From Taklimakanibacter albus (GTDB lineage: Bacteria; Pseudomonadota; Alphaproteobacteria; Rhizobiales; Aestuariivirgaceae), in the NCBI RefSeq assembly GCF_016595235.1, contig NZ_JAENHL010000008.1:2036866-2100865 (forward strand): a DNA stretch of 64,000 nt, written 5' to 3'. The position numbers were made by a program, and so were the translations under genes. Below the pieces are notes generated by a model that was given only the letters and a program-made list of their open reading frames with translations, was not told the DNA's origin and did not search any database. This document shows positions 63,867 through 64,000 of this stretch, one piece after another (within the stretch, counting starts at the first letter, position 1; each line of letters opens with the position of its first letter).

Positions 63867-64000
63867 TCAATCGCGATAGGGCAAGTTGATGTCCTCGCCG
63901 GTATGCTGGCGCCAGCGGCGGCGGAAGATTTCCCATTCCGCCTCTTCGCGGCTGGTGAAGACCCGGTCCTCCTCGACGGCGATCGGGCCGTCGAGGCGGC
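63867..64000 (-). CDS. N,N-dimethylformamidase small-subunit-like protein, C-terminal part
   Basis: The last 44 codons are visible before the window edge, ending EEAEWEIFRRRWRQHTGEDI and NLPYRD. It lies 18 nt upstream of the large-subunit gene in the same direction. DMFase is a complex of a small and a large chain, and an acidic/aromatic small-subunit tail of this kind fits. The N-terminus is outside the window, so the call rests mainly on position and this tail. Confidence 0.65.
   Translation of the reverse strand, partial: RLDGPIAVEEDRVFTSREEAEWEIFRRRWRQHTGEDINLPYRD

Noticed and set aside
1..64000. Search for tRNA, rRNA and riboswitches
   Set aside because: I saw no cloverleaf with a GGTTCGAATCC-type arm, no rRNA signature and no cobalamin, glycine or SAM riboswitch core. 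A covariance-model search could still find a small RNA.

Overview
The window is a 64 kb stretch of a GC-rich alphaproteobacterial genome, most likely a Hyphomicrobiales (Rhizobiales) soil or plant-associated heterotroph. The evidence is the gene content (many sugar ABC transporters, a serine-cycle type malyl-CoA module, hmuPTUV with an IsdG-like enzyme, FixJ-like regulators, DUF5681) and the many intergenic palindromic repeats typical of that order. No rRNA, tRNA, transposase, integrase, phage gene or CRISPR array was seen. It reads as chromosomal catabolic and transport sequence rather than a mobile island.

Region 1 (1-7.4 kb): partial dgoK, a divergent FadR/GntR regulator, and a CUT2 sugar ABC transporter (binding protein, fused ATPase, two permeases) with a beta-hydroxyacid dehydrogenase. 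Region 2 (7.6-13 kb): malyl-CoA lyase and a NarL/LuxR-type regulator face a serine-glyoxylate aminotransferase / malate-CoA ligase operon (sgaA-mtkA-mtkB). Together they convert malate to acetyl-CoA plus glyoxylate, then glycine. Region 3 (13-22 kb): a detoxification-like block with two Tat-exported alpha/beta hydrolases sharing a 35-bp promoter-like element, a TauE/SafE permease, a FixJ-like regulator, an EmrAB pump with a divergent TetR, and an EamA exporter with a divergent Lrp regulator.

Region 4 (22-28.5 kb): tyrosine/homogentisate catabolism: hpd with a divergent Lrp regulator, then a MarR regulator and maiA divergent from hmgA-fahA across a long dyad operator. A DedA-rhodanese fusion lies between. 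Region 5 (28.5-30.9 kb): a compact MerR / VIT-VWA pair whose control region is a 33-bp dyad with perfect 13-bp arms; function unknown. Region 6 (30.9-35.7 kb): a second CUT2 transporter whose ATPase gene has an in-frame amber codon, with a divergent GntR regulator.

Region 7 (35.9-45.7 kb): a phosphotransferase-driven dihydroxyacetone kinase (dhaK, dhaL, and dhaM split into EIIA, HPr and full EI proteins) downstream of a CUT1 transporter with two ATPases, a small membrane protein, two permeases and a binding protein. The set suggests uptake of a polyol or triose and its phosphorylation as dihydroxyacetone. Region 8 (46-49.3 kb): small hypotheticals, ChaC, an SMP-30 lactonase and a DUF5681 protein. 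Region 9 (49.6-56.6 kb): a ROK regulator and a third CUT2 transporter with two SDR dehydrogenases and a DenD-like D-erythronate dehydrogenase, probably for a sugar acid or polyol.

Region 10 (56.7-60.8 kb): heme acquisition, with hutX and an IsdG-type heme oxygenase divergent from hemP-hmuTUV. Region 11 (60.8-64 kb): a protein pair like N,N-dimethylformamidase with an AAC(3)-fold acetyltransferase 3 nt downstream. All functions are inferred from reading motifs; no database search was run.
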